Of a stretch of 64,000 nucleotides of DNA, positions 27,301 to 42,300 are shown piece after piece; the first letter of the stretch is position 1; each line of letters starts with the position of its first letter. This stretch comes from Axinella damicornis. Taxonomy: Eukaryota; Porifera; Demospongiae; Axinellida; Axinellidae. The DNA is taken from contig OZ007514.1 of the NCBI GenBank assembly GCA_963931865.1, forward strand, positions 7,666,646 through 7,730,645. Reading direction: 5' to 3'. A model generated the notes under the pieces. It did not search any database and was not told where the DNA came from. It was given only the letters and a program-made list of their open reading frames with translations. Position numbers and translations under genes: made by a program.

Positions 27301-30300
27301 TGTGTGATGAAGAGCTGGGTCTGGTTGGCAAGGAACCACTTGCTTTTTGTCTTGGAGTGAAGTTAGGTGGTAGGGAGGGGGATGGTCATCGGATGAGATG
27401 TTTATGTTGAAGTCGCCCAGCAAAACAAGGGAGGACTGCTTGGAGGGAGGGAGTTCTTCGATGGTGGACTCGAGGGAAGCTAAGACAGAAGCTGCAACAG
27501 AAGGTGGTCGGTAGAATATCCTGACAGTTAGGAGTCGCGATTTGAGTTTGACTTCAACTAACAGGAGTTCAATAAGTGGGTGCTTTTGAAGCACTGAGAA
27601 GGAGACATCATCCTTGATGAATAGGGCTACTCCACCACCATGCCTACTTCTGTCTTGACGGACTAAACTGAAGCCTGAAACAGTGAGTTCATCATCCGAT
27701 ATGGACTCATCTAACCAATTTTCACAGAGAGCAATGATGTGGGGGGTTATGGAGAGCTGCAAGGGAGCGGATTTTAGGGAGAATACTTCTACAGTTTTAG
27801 TAGAGGATAGTTAGAGATTGGGGAGTGTACTGGTAGTGTGAGAGGCTGAGGAATTGAAGACTGAGTCAGAACTGGAAATGTCCTGGAAAGGCAGCATGTC
27901 ATTGAGACACTTCATGCAAAACCACGGGTCAGAAGACTGCTGAAGGGAGGAAAAGTCGCAGGATGTCTGTGACTGTAGGGTGCCAGGTGTGAATGTCTCC
28001 TCCAAAGGATTATGACTGCAGAATGGCAGCAGTTGCTTTGTATAAGTCTTCTTGGAGCGAACAGCAGGTCCTCATTCCTAGTTCGATACCGGAAACACTG
28101 CAGGGAGCGTGGGCTGTTTTACAAGCCGCGAGGCAAAGCCACAAACCACCGAGCAAAAAACTACATCTGGAATTCTGGATGCCATTTAGGATCACGTGTC
28201 ATATGCGATATATCACGACATAACACGCTACGTATGACGTGTATCGTGGCAGCACTAATCCACAATTATTGCTAGTTGACAATTAGCTCATGTTTCTATA
28301 AATATTGGCAGGTTTTTATTAATTGCCGAGCGGGAAGCGAGGCAACTTAATCGTGCAGTGTGGAGGTCGAATCTGGGCTAGTGCGACTATAAAACTATAG
28401 TTGTCCTGTAGCGCAATTATTGTGGCCCCACATGTAAATTGCGCCTTTGATTTCTGGTCGCGTGCTACCTCTGTAGGTCACGCGTCTTGCCAATTTTTCT
28501 CAGTTTGTCATTTGTGTACCTGTCTGTTGATGTGCTGTATTGCAGTGTGGTCGAAACTTTTGGTTGAAAAAACAAGTTCTTGTTGAACCTCCAGGCTAGT
28601 GTAAAAGTTGAAACAAGTGATGATGTCTACTATACCTAGCCACACAGGCCTCTATAGCACAAATTATCCACAGTCAATGCTAGCAACGGCTATAGGCCTA
28701 GTCTGGATTGCTGATCCACTAATCCACTGCCTCTAGATCACACATTCTGCAGTACAGTAGCTGCAGTGCACATTGTGCTCAGAAGAAGCGAGGGGTAGCG
28801 CACCAAGCATGCTCTTGATACCGACTTACTTGTCTGCGATCAGTTTTTGCTCCGCCCTTGAGTCTAAATCCGAAGAAACCCCAGACTTTACTGACGGCGT
28901 TTTTGGGGGCAGAAAGTTCGCTTCCTTCAGGTAATCTCTCTCTCCACAGACTCCACTCTCAGCCATTTCTGCTCCAGCTAGCTATCCGTGCACTGTTTAC
29001 GCCACGTGGTGGCGGCCGAACTGTGTGTACTGGAAGTTAATCGATTAATCGGTACAATCGATTTAATCGCGCAGCCCTAATTCATAAGCCTTGCTGAAAT
29101 TATTCGAAGTAAAATCTCAAAATCTGTACCGAAATGCAGAAGTGCCGAATAGTTAGAAGTGCTACCCGATGTCGATTGGGTTTTTTCCCACTCGAGTCTT
29201 AAGATCGAGCAGCTATACTGGTAGAGCATTGCTACGTAGTCTTTCCTCTTGGTACAGACTGTGACACTCCATAGTTTCGACTAGCACCTGCGTCAGAATT
29301 GTCGGTGTGCGAAGCGAACGATCTCCCACTGCCGCAGGCTGTACGACCGATATTCACCCTGTGTCGTACTCTGTTCTTCTGTGTTGACTCTCAGGGTCAG
29401 GGCAAGACTGAGGTTTGCGAATTTAGTTCAGCACATGGCTTAACGTCAAATGCGATCAGTTGACTTCCAGAGGCTCGTGTGCATTGGCGACTGCTTGGAG
29501 CTTGACTGCTTGTGGCTTTAAACAGCACCGAACTCACCGATCTCTCTCATTCACTGTATGAGCCATCTCCTTCGGACAGGACGTCAAGCTGCCGAAAATG
29601 TGTAGCAACTTAAATTCCAATAATATTTGGGAATTCCCTTGCTGAAATTTTTTTCCCATTTGCGTGAAGGGGTGCCGAATTGCCGAAGTTTTGGAAGATT
29701 TTTGGAAGTTATTACCCCTGGCCATTAGTAACTCCCTGTGTACACTTCTTCCCCCTCCAGTGGTGCAGTGGCAGCAGACGGGAGGATAGAGCCTGGTGAC
29801 ATGCTCTTGGAAGTAAGGGGACTCTAATTAGATTTATCTGTAGCCCAGGTCCTTAGCTGCTGCAAGAGTGCATGTTGAGCCCACGTATTCTATTTTTAGT
29901 ACATGCCAGAGATTCCGCCTGTTTCAAATTTTTGCCAGTCACACGTTCTTCCTCCTCCGCCGTGAAAAAACAATGATGTCATCATGCGCCCTTGCTGCTG
30001 AGATCTTACTAACCTCACACACTCTGGGAGAGTGCCTTGATTTGTCGATGTTAACAGTACCGGTACTCACTGTAGGATGTCATACTACATGTACGTATGC
30101 TACTGTTAAGGTTGATATGAACTTGCCTCGCTCTAGTTCTGAGTTACTTGGGTAGAGAGGAGGCTGGAGATGCTATGCGGCATGAAAGGGTCTTTAAGTC
30201 ACTCATGTAAATGTACCTGCCCATCAGGAGGGCTGAATCGCTCACACCTGCGGCATAACAAAAGAAGCCCGTCCCGGCATCATGCATTGACTAATTCAAC

Positions 30301-33300
30301 CAAAGCTGAATGCCATAGCACAAAACACACTGAGAATGACAAAGCCATCCATGGAGAGAGCAGCAATGGTTATGCACTCTTGACTGGATCTTTGCGCCCC
30401 GCCCCGCCTTATGATTGACTGCCCTGTGCTCAGCAGACTGGCACCGTGCACAGATGTGCCAGGCTCAGTCCCATCCATTATAAAATGTAGAATTTAGGGA
30501 GGGGATGGGACTGAGCCTGGTTAAAGGCATTTCTCCTTGTTTCTTAGCTTTTTCGAGGGGTGGAATAATTCCGAATGTGACAGGCCATCACTAAATCCTT
30601 TTTATTTTTCGCAGAAAATATTTTGCCACTAGTATGCTATTTGCTATTGTTTTGACTATGGTTTATGAGGTCTATGTGGCTGACTGACGTTCTGAAGGGG
30701 ATAGTGGAGTAGTTGATTGGGTGTCAGTTGTCCCCAGGATCTTGTTTAGCCAACACTTCTTCAGAGGTGGTGACACTTGTGAGGAATCACATTCTTGAGG
30801 AGGTTGTAGTGTCTGAGCTGATTGAAGCAGTTTCTCCTTTAGGACTTTCAGCTTGTGGAGTGGTAGCTTCTTCTCATGTTGAGCACTAGCAAGATCTCTC
30901 TTCTTTTTCCAACTCCGAAAGAATTTAGCTACAACCTGTCAGCAAACTTTAAAAACCCGGATTACCCTGTAGTCGCTTAATTTAGCTTTTTGCACTCCAA
31001 GGTCTAGGTTGTGTCCATAACAACTTAATCGTCTCCAATTGAGAATTGTGCATGCAAGCTTTACATTTAAGCCAGAATCTGTGGTGATGGCAACTAACTT
31101 CTTTGCATCGAGGTTCCAGTCTTTGAGGGTCTCAAAGATTGAATTCTTGCTCAAGTATGGTCCTCAGCAAGGTAAGTAGTTCCGAGGCAGTAGCTCTGGA
31201 GCTGCCACGCACTATCTATACAGTGCACTGTAAAAGAGATATAAGGGTTGGATGAGTAAGAGGCCCATAGATCACTGGTACCAGAGAAGAAATCGGCCTG
31301 CTCTGCTAGCTGTTGCTCAATCTCCTCTCAGACCCAGTGTTCTCGACAGGATTTTTACATAGGGCGGGGGGGAACAAGGTGTACGGTTTATCTGTCCACG
31401 TCCCTGCGCTGTTTCTCTGCTTTCTGCCGTGTTGCTTGCAAACGGAGAACAACAGACCGACAATGGTAGACGCAGAACTGTTGTACACTGGAGTGTACCA
31501 CTGATAATCCGTATTCCAAGACGCGTCATAGCCGATCTTGTGCTTGCTTCATGTTACAAAGCCATCAGAGCTCGACGACTCCGAGCGATGCCTTTGCTTT
31601 AGCCGTCTTGATCGTGAACATGTGGCGCCTCGAGTAAATCTATTCATATGCGCGCGCCGTGCGCATGAATAATAGACGGCCGCACTGGAGTACTAAGCGC
31701 GGTGGGGCGCCGCGGTTCCGCGCTTAAGCGAGAACACTGGGACCTCAGTATAAAGGGAAGGGATGGCGGTATGACTGAAATAGTTTCTACTAGGCAGACT
31801 GTAGCGGGCCCCCGGATGCAAAGTACCATCTCAACAGAGTACATGGGAAGCATATCCATAGCTGGATAGCATGTGATTTCTTTTTTAATCTGTTTGTGTT
31901 CACGTGAATCAGAGCGAAGCTTGGTAGCAGCCCTAAATGATTCCGGAATGGTGCCTTCCCTAGCCTTACTTGATTTTCCTTTCCCAGGCCTGACTGCCTG
32001 GTACTCACTCGGATGGTGCATTTTCAAATGGCTCTAGAAGTTGCTCGTTGAGACATGTTTTATTTTGACTCGCGTACCACAATTTCCAACTTTGCAGACG
32101 GGGAGCTGTTGATCCTTGATCACCCCGCGCTCATCCGTTTCTAGTCCGAAGTACCGCCATACCACTGCCTTTGCGTTAGTACTGTCCACCAGTCGGTCTC
32201 CAGAGGGATCGGAAGTACCCTCCTCCTCGACAGGAGTCACAGGATCCACTTCGAATTTTCCATTTCACTTTTCGAAATTTTCGCGGTATTCATTATGAGC
32301 AGAAATTTTTTTTTCGGCAGAAGTAATCAGCGAAAATTTCCCACCGCGAAATATTTGTGTGTCACGTTTAGTGGCTAGACCGCAAAATGTTTGGCACGCG
32401 AAATAATCGGCAACTACGGTATATCAATATATCAGCAATATTCAATTCACATTAATCGATATGCAAACCTTCTATATCGCCCAGCACTAATCCACACTGT
32501 CCTCTATCTCACAGGTTAATGATATCAGTTTTGACAACATGAGCAACGATGATGCAGTGAGAATACTGCGGGAAGTTGTCCATCAGCCTGGGTAGGACTG
32601 CATCTGCATTCAGTTGCTCACATAACTTCTCCTAGCATAGGCATGTGATTGCTGAGTTTACATGTATGTCCCTCCTTCCAACAGCCCGATATCACTAACA
32701 GTGGCAAAATGCTGGGAGCCTGAACCAATCATCCCTTCCTTTGAACCAAGGAGTGAGTGCACACGATTAAGTGTTGGTTTGTGTGTGTGTGTATGTAAAG
32801 GATGTGGTGGTTGGACTAAACTATAGTGAGCGCGACCTTATTACCGTAACTGTTAAGTATGCAGAACCTCAAACTCTGTGAAGAATGATTGAGTACGTTG
32901 GACAGGGGTTGTAACCTTCCAGAACACGGCTAGGCAGCTGAAACGGATGCAACCAGGGAGCAACAGCTGAAATGGGTACAACCTGGGAGCAGCATCTGAA
33001 CATCTGCAACCAGGGAGCAGCAGCTGAGTGGACGCAATCGGGCAACAGCATGCAGCTGAAGACGACATAGTCGAGTTGGGAAGCAGCAGCTCTGTACAAG
33101 GAACTGCCGGCATGGGGCAGATTGCTCACGTAGGCAAACGATGGGGCAGTAGCTGAGTGAGCGAAGCGAGCAAAGCTACTTGTAATATGATATAACTCTG
33201 CTTTTTGTCACATTGCTACACATGTACATGTACTTCTGATTAAGTATATAATTATGTTGAAGTTTTACTGTATCTGATGCATTTTCTTTCTCAGTGGAAC

Positions 33301-36300
33301 CAATTCGTCCCATTGATCCTTCTGCCTGGGTGATGCAGACCAATCAGCACACAGGTACATTTTGTGTGATTTTGTTTGTACAGATAGGGGAAGGGGGAGT
33401 AGGGAAGTGAGAGAAGAAGCATGGAGGGAGGACTGGCGAGGATGGGATGGAGAGGGGGTAGGGATGGTGGAGAGGGGGTAGGGATGGTGGAGAAGGGGAG
33501 AGGAAAGGAGAGAGGAAAGCCACAAGTGAATGAGTAGTAAGTGATCCACCTACTCATAGTTTCTCTCTCATGAAGAACCTACTACCCATGCAAAACTATA
33601 CCTGCTGACTATATCTATTATAGTGGACAGGCGGTGTGTTGCGCTGCCTATTCACATTTGCTGGTACATGTACATACAATATTTCAGTACATACAATATT
33701 TCAGTACATACAATATTTCAGTCCATACACAATGTACCAGTAGTATATACGTACTTAGCATAGTCATCACATGATGTGTGTTAATTGGAATGAACCAAGA
33801 GCTGCCTGCTTTTTGGGGCGGTCTTTGAACAAGGCTAGCTGTAGCCATGAGTATGCGTTGGTGGATGCTGTCAAAGTCTGCCCCGGTATAGAGACCTGGG
33901 CCATGATTCACCTGCTACCAGGAGTGTGGTTTCCATGACCCTCGTAATAACTAAAGAGTGATGGTCACTAGCAAAATCGTCACCGCAGTTGTCGCTGCAA
34001 ATCAGGTGGTGAAGGTGTCTATTACTATTGGTGAGAGAGTCAATTTGCGGTTACATGTCGCCGGACAGCATGCAGCACGTCACCCTCTGTGCATTGCCCA
34101 CTGTATGTCGCCGACCGCGCGTCACCCATGCACTGCACTTTGCCCACCGCACATCGCCCACTGCGCAGTGCGGTGGGAACAAAGCGGATGAATAGCATAA
34201 AATATATATTTTTTGTAGGCATATGAAAACATAAAATTAAGGTGATTTTGTCAAAATTGAGATATTACATTCAGATACACGTAGATATTATAAAATTTAA
34301 CATTCCGTAGAACGCCCACCCCCCTCTTCACGCGAAAGTTACTGTACAGGGCCCAAAAGTAGTGTAATAAGGGCCCACCCATCACAAAAGTTTTGAGCAG
34401 CATTTCTTAACCTCTGGGCGAGGTTGTGCATCCGATTTACAGTGAAGTATGAACTACTGCGTGGTTTCTCTGTCGAGCATTTCTTGCCAAGGACTTTGCT
34501 ATGATGTGGGATAAAATTCCTTGCATGATAAATGGGCTTATATATTCATAGCTGGTCATTGATATTCACATCTTACCACAGCGCTTGTTGTTTATACAGT
34601 GCAGAATGGGTGGGCGGATGCTACATGCCTAAGTAGTCTGAGTAAGGGAGCCACACGGAATAACTTTTTATTGACCGGAAATGAAATTTTTGAAAATATG
34701 CTTTGTTCTTTGCGGACACGGCATGTGTACTATCATGCATGCATGATCGAGGGATCCGGGAGCTGCGCTGCGAGATCGGGCCACTGCTAGCTGTATCTGG
34801 ACTTACAGAGGAGCTGCGAATACCGGGTAAGCCGTGTGGGAGACGCCGAGATGGTTGCCCTATAAAAGTTGAGGTTTGAGAAGTGCCTTGCCATAGCGGA
34901 CTCACTGGCAAAGTTTGTGCAACACTGCAGAAGGTTTGACTCTGCCATCCTGGAAAGCCAGGCTTTCAATGTAGATCGAAGGATCTTTGTCTGTCCTCGC
35001 GACATCGGCGCACATGCCTTGGAAGCAAATTACTGCCAAGACGAATAACCTTGTCACTGCGTCGTCAGCCCATGGGTAGTGAGAGCTTTAGGAGGTCGCT
35101 TTTTTAGTGCAGTCACCATCTCACGGCTTACCCGGTATTCACAGCTCCTCTGTAAGTCCAGATACAGCTAGCAGTGGCTCGATCTCGCAGCGCAGCTCCC
35201 TTGATCATGCATGCATGATAGTACACATGCCGTGTCAGCAAAAATTTCTGTGCACTGCCTTCGGCAGCTGCCCTGCATATAAAAGAACCCCCCTTTCTAA
35301 AATCCTGGATCCGCCCCAGCTTCAACTCGAGCGTGGACTGTCCCAGTGTTTCTCACAAACTAGCATACCAAAATACTCCCCATTTAATGCTCAGCAGGAT
35401 GCTGTTAACTATTACTTCATGTTATGTAATGCAAGGAAGATATGAGAGAAAGTTCAAAGTGTATTTTAATATGGGATTATCTCAAAATTGTTACTTTAGC
35501 GCAATGTCATGTTTTCATATGCCTCTAAACATATATGTACAACCCCACCCTACAGATCGGTTCACATGACACGTGTACATATAATGAGAAAAGATATGTG
35601 ACCGCATTTTTGAGTTTACATTCAAAATCACAATAGCTTCCTTTCACCTTGCTACAGAGTAAATTTCAAAGTGATCGGTCATCCTGTACTGCCGAGATAC
35701 AGCTCGAAACGCATGTGGCATACAGTGTAAGCGTATACATGTATAGTTGCTTTTCTTATAATTGCAATTTTTCACATTGGTACCGTATGAAATAGCTGAA
35801 CGTGTTTATATACCGTATGTCTTCTAAAAATTCGGCATCCCTAATTATTCGGCACCCCTTCACGCAAATGGGAAAATTTGTCTCTAATTTCGGCAAGGGA
35901 ATTCCCAAATATTTCGGAATTTATTCTCTAATTGTAATAGGTTTTCTGCAGCTTGCCGTCCTGTCCGAGAGGCTTACCGTATACGTGTACAAGCCAGTCA
36001 AGGAGAGAGGTCGGTTAGTTCGGTGCTGTTTAAGGTAGCATTATACCTTTGCCGTTATGGTACCTTCACTGTTAGGGTACCTTTAACCGTCGGGGCCCCG
36101 ACGGTTAAAGGCACCCTAACGGTAAAGGTATAATGCTGCCTTAAAACCCCAAGCGGTGAAAGCTCCAAGCTGTCGTCAATACGCACGAGCCCCTGGAAGT
36201 CAAACGATCGCTTCGACGTAGCTATAGCTACGTGCCACGTTGACCAGTTCGTCCTATTGGTGAAAGCCCTGTGCTGAAGTACGCTCGCAAACCTCCGAGT

Positions 36301-39300
36301 TGTGCCCTGGCCCTGAGAGTCAGCACAGATGAACACAGAATGACACGGGGTGAGTACCAGGGGGTATCGATCGCACGGTAACAGCCTGCAGAACACTTTG
36401 AGATTGTTCGCTTCGTACACCAACAATTCTGGCCGATGCAGATGCTAGTTGAAAGTATGGAGTGTCACAGTCTGTACCAAGAAGAAAGACTACGTACATC
36501 GCTCTGCCGGTATAGCTGCTCGATCTTGAGACTTGAATCTCGAGTGGAAAAAAAACCCGACCGACTGACCACGGTAGCACTTCTAATTATTCAGCACTTC
36601 TACATTGTGGTACAAACAAATTTTGCGATTTTACTTCTAATTATTTCAGCAAAGCTTATGAATAATTAATAACAAGTGAGTCTTTAAAAGACTTGATGTG
36701 TCTCGGCACAACTTGGTATCAGCTAGAATCATGCAGAGGACATGGCAGCTGTTTAAACCTTTATGACTGCAAAACCTGTTAGCTATGAGATTTTCAGCTT
36801 AAGTGAGCGTCAAAATCCTTGGAGGTTCTGTGTGAGCAAGCTTAAGGGGTGGGTCAGGATGAGGTGGGAATGTTCACCCAAAGGGTGAAAGCAGTACGGT
36901 CGTGTCTCAGCTTGATGTTTAGTCAGAACCAGGTGGGCCGTTTTAATTCATAAATGGACCTAGACCTAGACAACACCTTGGCCAATTCTTTCAGCACTTA
37001 CCGTAGTCGCGCGTTATTAGGCGCATGCGCCTATAACTCTACAGGAAGGAAATATGCGCTTATAAGCGAGATGCGCCTAATAACGAATATAATAATAATT
37101 GACATTCCTCGAATAGGAAGTGCGCGTCAATTCGAATTATAGCTGTATTCCACTCCGTACGATCACAAATGGCAGAGTTTCTGGAAGAAGACGGCAGCGC
37201 TTAACAGCGAGTACCTGGGACGAGAGTTGAACCTGCGCCTAACAGCGAATATGCGCCTATAAGTGAGATGCGCCTAATAACGCGCGAGTACGGTATCTAG
37301 CTAGCTAGCTGGAGCTGAGTGAGCTAATTAGTTTGCACTTGGGATGACTGGATGAGTAGTCATTGTCCTGAATTAAGTAGCTAGCTGCAGTCTTGGTAAG
37401 AGGATTCATGAGCAGGCGTGCAAACCCATAATCACTTTTGAAGATGTACTTGCAGGCTATAAATACGTTTGACACCCTATTAAGTGTGTAGAGCATGCAG
37501 CACTTGCGCAGGTGCATTGCGAAAAGCGACGTACGCATGCACTGTGTCTCGGCACTTCGGTGCCGAGACAAATACCTGCCGAATGATATACGGTAGATGC
37601 TTTAGCTAGCTTGCCACGCTTCTCACAACTAGTCCGGTTGATTACTAGGTCAAAAAGCTAGAGGTCAGCATGAAATGACACCATTAGTAGTATGTGTTGT
37701 GTGTGCATAGCAACGCCTTCCATATACTAATTTATGCACGACGATATAGCTTGAGTTTGGGCTTATTACGACAGAATGGAAGTAGTGCTGGGCAATATTG
37801 ACATTTTGCATATGGATTATTGTGAACCTAATATTGCCAATATAAAAGATCGATATATACTGGGTGGTGGGTTGGATTGGTATCCAGTAGCATACGGCTC
37901 ACACAGCTGTACATTTTGTAACAATTGACCAAAACTGGAACAGCGCATGTAAAAGGTATGCACTCAATAATTGCCATATGGATTCGATATCGGTTTAAAA
38001 CGATATATCGATATTAAGTAAGCCGTATTGATATTGATATTGGGTACATAGATGGACGATATATTGCAAAATCAATATATTGTCCCAGCTCTAAATGGAA
38101 GTAGTTCCGGGCTTTATACTGTGGTATCTTGTAGTATCTTGTTGAAATAACTGTGTTTTTGCCAAAAAGTTACTATAATTGCAGTGGCCGAAATAACGGT
38201 CGGACATCGGACATTTTCCAACCATTTATCCACTTTGTCCGATCAAACATCCATGTGTTCGGTCAAAATGTCCAGCCATTAAAATACCAGATGACACCGC
38301 GCAAGCTACAAGTGCAAGTACACTGTGTGAGTAGAACTCGCTTTACTGCAATGTATATACCTTGAGACACTCTCCTTACAATATAGAGACATGCACTTGT
38401 ATTTATACCACTGAGTTGAGTTTCAAATATGATTATGGGTTTCACAGTTGCTTCATGAATATACTTACCAGGTGGCAAATAGGACTATGAATGCACAGCT
38501 ATAAAAAGCATTCTGTGGCATGAACCGAAGAACAGAAAAAAACGTGGAACGAGGCTAGATAATGGCAGATCAACAGTCGAGAATGGCAGAACAAAATTGA
38601 TTATGCTCGGACAAATTGTCCGGACACTTTAAAATTTTTGTTTCATCCACTGTAATTGCCTCTAACACACAATCAATTACCGTAGGTGCTCTAATTATGC
38701 GTTGCTCAAAAAATGCAACGCGAAATTCGGTCAGCCAAACGGCAACGAACTTCGATGCATGATTTGAAAACACCTCGCTTGGTACTAAAGTAAGACAAGT
38801 GTAGACAAGGCTATTGCATAGTGGTTGTGTTTGTTCCTGGTTGTCGGACTGTCGTCTCCTACACGGGGCATCAGTATCCTGGGGCACAGAATACATAGCT
38901 AATACCTTGTTTACACAACACAAAAATAACCGATCCATGCCCAAGATAACCGAACCGTACCGCGCTTGAAACTGTGCCGGCGTGCGTTTACACTACATCA
39001 AAATAACCGTGCTGAATCAATTATTGAGGGCGTGATCGAACACCTGCGCATCAGTATAAGTGCTTTGCAGCTAGCTAGAGCTAGCTCTATGGCTACCTCG
39101 CGTTTGTGGAAAGTTTCTCGATCTGCTGTTACGATGTATGCGTTCGTTTACAGAACACCGGCAGTCGGAGTAGAAGCCACGCCAGACTGGGTACGACGTT
39201 GTTCATTCAACGCAGAGCAAGACAACATGCTGTGCTTGTCATACTTCTTTCTCAGCTATTATTGGCTACTCGGAAAGCACCGAGGAGAGAGTGGGTTCGT

Positions 39301-42300
39301 CTCAGGTACGTTGTACACTCAGTAAGTGCTCACTGCGGTCATACGGTCTTCGTTAGGTTCCGGTACTGGATTGAGACCGCTAGCAGAACGGTTCTAACCG
39401 TGCTGGCACGGCACGGTTAGGTGGTCCAAGAATGGTTATTCTAGCACGGTTCAGTACAGTTCAGTTAGAGTTTACACGGCAATTTAATAACTGTGCCGAA
39501 CCGTACTAAACCGTGCCAGCATGGTTGTTTTGTGTCGTGTAAATGGGGTATACGGGTCATGTATTATGGTGCCTAACATTACCTCAGTGTGTCGCTAACA
39601 TGTTGTGAAGGGTTGAAGTACAGACAGGCATATCCACCTAAAATTTGTCACTACAATGTGAAAGTTAGTTTTTACAGTGTGCGTATACATACATTCATAT
39701 TGTACACTTTGCATCCTCCACCAGCGGAGTATGGTCGTCCGTTTGCAGGCAGCCCCACTCTGAGCACAATGACTTCCAACTCATCACCAAGCCTCAACAG
39801 TTCCATACCGGAGTCAGAACGTGAGTCAATCCACAGTGCCATCATGTTTTCCAAATATGCCTCACCCCTCAGTTTTGTTTCAAAGTACTTTCTATGCTAG
39901 CCCTTTCAGGGTGTTAGCAAGTATTTGACTTCTGGTCCGACGTCTATTCCAGAGGTGAACTTCTCATCTTGGTTATTGCTATATCAAAGAGGGGAACAAT
40001 CATTGAGCGCTTGACATAGCACAAAGGAAACGGTACATAGTTTTGTATGTACCTTTTCCTTTGTGCTGTGTCAAACATTCAATGATTGTTCCCCTCTTTG
40101 ATATTGCGATACATAGCAATGAGTCTGTACGACATTATGTTTATAGCTCCTGGTAAATGAGCGTGCATCAATGTAAGTGTTCATCATTACTTACTGATAT
40201 TATGTTCACGTGTGCGAGATATATATCCCGGTGCATAAGCATACAGACTCGACCCTGGTTGGCATATATAACCCGTGATTCTAAGCAAGTCTCTCCTTAA
40301 CCTCATGTAGTAGTAGGCTGGCCATATGTAGCCGTGTCACAATCTGCTATGCAAAGTGTTAGAAAGAGTTCGCTTGATGTAGTGTGCTGCTGAGCTACTT
40401 GCCGGCTGAGTATGGGCATATGCTCACTGAGTATTTGAGTGTTGATAGTCCTAACGATTTATTCACAGCCTGTTAAGCTATCAGCTTAAGTCAGCGTCAA
40501 TATCCTTGGAGGTTCTTTGTAAACACAAAGGGTTGGTTAAGGGGGAGGTGAGAACGTTCACCCAAAAGGTGACATAAAACAGAAAGGTGGGTCAGGGGGA
40601 GGTGGGAATGTTCATCCAAAGGGTGAACCAAGTCGTGCGGGGACACATCAAGTCTTTTAAATACTCACTTGTTCCGAGGGGCAACCGCACTCCTGGTAGC
40701 CGTTGCAACACCGGCTGTGACTCGCAGTTAGTTCCAATTAACGCACATGCCACGTGGCAACCACGCTCTGTCGATCGCTAGGAATGGCGGCCAAAGGGAA
40801 GGCACGAAGTTATTACAGCACTTCAACTTTGCCAGCACGGCACTTCAACTTTGCCAGCACGGTGATTTTTGGCATGTAAGCGTCAGTGAACGACAGCGAT
40901 CACGGCCATGTGGTCAGAATCTTTGTGTGCCTTTGCTAAGAACGGTACTGCCACCGGAAGTCGGAGAGAGCGCTCGAGCAATGGCGAGACAAAAGCGCTT
41001 GTATCTCCACCACCAAGGTGAGTTTCAGCACAATCATTATACATTTGTCTAACTGCATGATAGCCATCACGACGGTGTAGTCAGAATCTCTGTAGACCTT
41101 TCCTGCGAGCTATGAGGTTTGATTATTTACATTAATTACATTAATTACGAGGGGCAACCGCACTCCTGGTAGCCGTTGCAACCCCGCGTTTGCCTCGCCG
41201 TAGCGCAAGATAATTATTGCAATTCGTTCCAATTAACGCACATGCCACGTGGTACCCACGCTCAGTCGATCGCGAGCAATGGCGACCAAAAGGACATTAT
41301 TACAGCACTCACAGCTTAGCCAGCACGGTGAGTTTCGGCATGTAAGCGTCAGTGAACGACAGCGATCACGGTCGTGTGGTCAGAATCTTCGTGTGCCTTT
41401 CCCGAGGGCTGTATTGCCACCGGAAGTCGAGAGAGCGCTCGAGCAATGGCGGCCAACGGCGAGACAAAAGCGCTCATATCTCCACGACCAAGGTGAGTTT
41501 CAGCACCAATTTTATACGTTCAGGTCAGTGGTGGATAGCGATCACGGCAGTGTAGTCAGAATCTTTGTAGGCCAATCCCAAGTACTCGAACATTATATAT
41601 ATTATTTATATTATATTACGCGGCACAATTTTTCCCCTACCAGGAGTGTAACATTAATTACGCGGCACAATTTTTCCTATACCAGGAGTGTAATTATTGT
41701 TTCCTCATTTGTACTCGTGTTTAATTTGTTTTGTTTATGCATAATGACATAAAGAGTGAAGGAAGGAGTGTGAAACAACCATGCAAGACATAAAAATTTG
41801 AAAACTTAATAAAGCGCAACTGGCGGTGCCACCAATCATCCAGGTCAACTTGCGTTTGTATGCATATATGCATTTCCGTGGGAGATTGAAAGGTGCTGAG
41901 CACATTGTATACAGCATAATGTGCTAATTGGAAGTCATATAAGTACCATATACCTTAGTCAGCTAGCTATCATGTATGGCATAGTGTTTCTGCCAGCAAA
42001 ACTGTTCGCTTACTCGTTGAACATGACAGGCTTACCTGTATGATTGAGTGATGGATATTTTTGCAGTCATAAAGGGTTAACCGGCTGCCGTGTCCTCGGC
42101 ACGATTGTAGCTGTGTCAGGGCTTGATGTTCAAACGGAACCAAGTGGGTCGTTTTAAGCATAAGTGGACCTGGGCAACACCTAGTTGAAGGCCAATTCTT
42201 TCAGCAATTATCTGTCTAGCTAGCTAGAACTGACTGGGTGTAGTTCGAGTCATATATGCAAGTAACTTCGCTCACTCAGCTACTTCCCCCCTCGTTCGCC

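Noticed and set aside
36055..36426. ORF over the 107-bp palindrome and family D
   Set aside because: Its N- and C-terminal parts derive from the hairpin and the host repeat; coding would be a coincidence.
41249..41752. 167-codon ORF in family B as a gene
   Set aside because: It crosses several modules and the terminal repeat; other copies have stops in this frame, and no protein motif is seen.
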